NCBI GenBank assembly: GCA_001775255.1
Contig: MFCJ01000147.1
Location: 1 to 7,139, forward strand
DNA from: Candidatus Dadabacteria bacterium RIFCSPHIGHO2_12_FULL_53_21
GTDB lineage: Bacteria > Desulfobacterota_D > UBA1144 > Nemesobacterales > UBA2774
Length of the DNA stretch: 7,139 nucleotides
Reading direction: 5' to 3'
The translations under genes and the position numbers were made by a program. Every line of letters starts with the position of its first letter. Position 1 is the first letter of the stretch. The notes under the pieces were generated by a model. That model saw only the letters and a program-made list of their open reading frames with translations. It ran no database searches and had not been told where the DNA came from. Of the stretch, positions 6,358-7,139 are shown piece by piece.

Positions 6358-7083
6358 TCACTCTCCTCGGAGGAACCCGGCGCTTTTATTTACCAGGTAT
6401 AGCCTCGACTGCGCGAGCTTCTTCCTGACGGCGTCGTTTCCGGGATCTTTCTCAAACATCGCCTCCAGCACTTTGCAGGCCTTTTCATAGAGTCCCTGTG
6501 CGGTGTAGATGTCGGCGATCGTCTCCGTAAGCAGTTCCTTCTCGTATTTTACCACGCTCGATTCGAGATCCTCGACGCTCTTCGATTCGAGCGCCGTCTT
6601 TATGCCCTCTCTCGCGAACTGAAATTCCTTCTCCTTTATCTTTGCCAGCGAAAGCGAGGCCTCGATCTCCCTGAGCTCGGACATTATGGATACGTCGTGC
6701 GTATGGTATGCCGATGCCGTTCTCAGGAGTTCCAGGGCCTTGCCGTAGGCTTCCTCGCTCTTCAGTATCTGCACCAGCATCTTGCATGCGGCGAGGTTGT
6801 CCGGAGCGAGCTCTACGACGGTCTGGAATTCCCTCTTGGCCCGTTCGATGAGCCACCTGTCGTAGTAGATTTTCCCTAATAGAAACCTGCCCGTAACGCT
6901 CTTCTTATTATACTTCAAACCGTTTATCAATACATTAATGGCCTTGTCGATTTTTCCCTGCTTGTAGAGGACCTGTGCAAGGAAAATAAACGCTACTGAC
7001 GAGGGGTCCTGCGTCAGGATTCTTGCGTACTTCTCTTCGAATTTACTGAGTTCCTCTTCGGTCGAGTAATTATCTCCGGGCAT
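6358..7083 (-). CDS. Tetratricopeptide-repeat protein of unknown role
   Basis: This 241-residue protein has no signal peptide or membrane segment and is predicted cytoplasmic. It is built largely from TPR-like helix pairs. Three consecutive units are visible at about 28-61 (AQVLYKQGKIDKAINVLINGL), 62-95 (LGKIYYDRWLIERAKREFQ) and 96-129 (YGKALELL). A highly charged helical stretch without TPR spacing follows at about 130-185. Another unit lies at about 186-220 (IADIYTAQGLYEKACKVLEA). TPR arrays act as protein-protein scaffolds; there is no catalytic motif. I do not recognise a named family. The gene overlaps the start region of aroQ and probably shares its transcript, but that does not reveal its partner. 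The ATG at 7083 is supported by two in-frame stops just upstream (TGA and TAA). No clear Shine-Dalgarno sequence precedes it. Confidence 0.85.
   Translation of the reverse strand: MPGDNYSTEEELSKFEEKYARILTQDPSSVAFIFLAQVLYKQGKIDKAINVLINGLKYNKKSVTGRFLLGKIYYDRWLIERAKREFQTVVELAPDNLAACKMLVQILKSEEAYGKALELLRTASAYHTHDVSIMSELREIEASLSLAKIKEKEFQFAREGIKTALESKSVEDLESSVVKYEKELLTETIADIYTAQGLYEKACKVLEAMFEKDPGNDAVRKKLAQSRLYLVNKSAGFLRGE
6363..6368 (-). promoter_or_regulatory. Ribosome-binding site of aroQ inside the TPR gene
   Basis: Minus-strand GAGGAG at 6368-6363 lies within the last codons of the TPR gene. It is 1 base from the GTG at 6361 and 13 bases from the ATG at 6349. The spacing argues against the GTG and for the ATG as the aroQ start. 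Confidence 0.5.
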
Positions 7084-7093
7084 GGTCGTTCTG

Positions 7094-7123
7094 ATATTAC
7101 TTTATACTTGAATTCGGAATCAA
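7094..7123 (-). promoter_or_regulatory. Weak candidate promoter for the TPR-aroQ transcript
   Basis: On the minus strand TTGATT (7123-7118) resembles a -35 hexamer, and two AT-rich -10-like hexamers lie downstream: TATAAA (7106-7101, spacer only 11) and TAATAT (7099-7094, spacer 18, poor match). None of these pairs is convincing. The remaining bases to the right edge could also hold the end of an upstream gene; a short minus-strand frame stops with TAA at 7099-7097. Confidence 0.2.
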
Positions 7124-7139
7124 GAAAGTCTTCCACCGG

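Noticed and set aside
6359..6361. GTG at 6361 as the aroQ start
   Set aside because: The GAGGAG site is only 1 base from it, and the family normally begins at MKILIIHGPN, which matches the ATG at 6349.
7012..7139. Minus-strand frame open from the right edge to about 7012, overlapping the TPR start
   Set aside because: It would overlap the TPR gene by about 70 bases in another frame. Its residues match no recognisable family end, so it is not supported as a gene.
1..7139. Mobile element, CRISPR, toxin-antitoxin or defence system
   Set aside because: No regularly spaced repeats, transposase or integrase motifs, small paired ORFs or defence domains were found. RecJ and SPFH here look like housekeeping genes.

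Overview
The window reads as ordinary bacterial chromosome at a moderately high GC content (judged by eye). Six protein-coding genes are packed into two convergent groups. There are no signs of mobile elements, CRISPR arrays, rRNA or tRNA genes. The proteins are bacterial housekeeping families. ATA (Ile) and AGG (Arg) codons are frequent in spite of the GC content. Full-length single-chain GcvP, a type II dehydroquinase, RecJ and a prohibitin-type SPFH protein together would fit an uncultured Desulfobacterota/Dadabacteria-like or related Gram-negative lineage. That placement is a guess from style, not from a search.

Forward group, left side (1-3091): the last 24 codons of a probable gcvH (glycine cleavage H protein, lipoyl carrier), a 112-base gap, then a complete gcvP (967 aa, PLP-dependent glycine decarboxylase). 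H and P are direct partners: P decarboxylates glycine and hands the aminomethyl group to the lipoyl arm of H. The gap holds a weak terminator-like hairpin and an extended -10 element (TGCTATAAA) so close to the gcvP ATG that gcvP may be made from a leaderless transcript.

Reverse group, right side (7083 down to 3132): a TPR-repeat protein of unknown role, aroQ (3-dehydroquinate dehydratase, shikimate pathway), recJ (single-strand 5'-3' exonuclease) and an N-terminally membrane-anchored SPFH/prohibitin-family protein. The TPR gene and aroQ are tightly coupled: the TPR stop overlaps a possible GTG start of aroQ. recJ and the SPFH gene follow after gaps of 101 and 87 bases, so they may share readthrough or have their own promoters. 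The four do not form one obvious pathway.

The groups meet at 3092-3131, where a perfect 9-bp inverted repeat includes the gcvP stop codon. I found no strong candidate for an undescribed system. The observations most worth a second look are the possible leaderless start of gcvP, the nested inverted repeats between aroQ and recJ, and the unassigned TPR protein coupled to aroQ.
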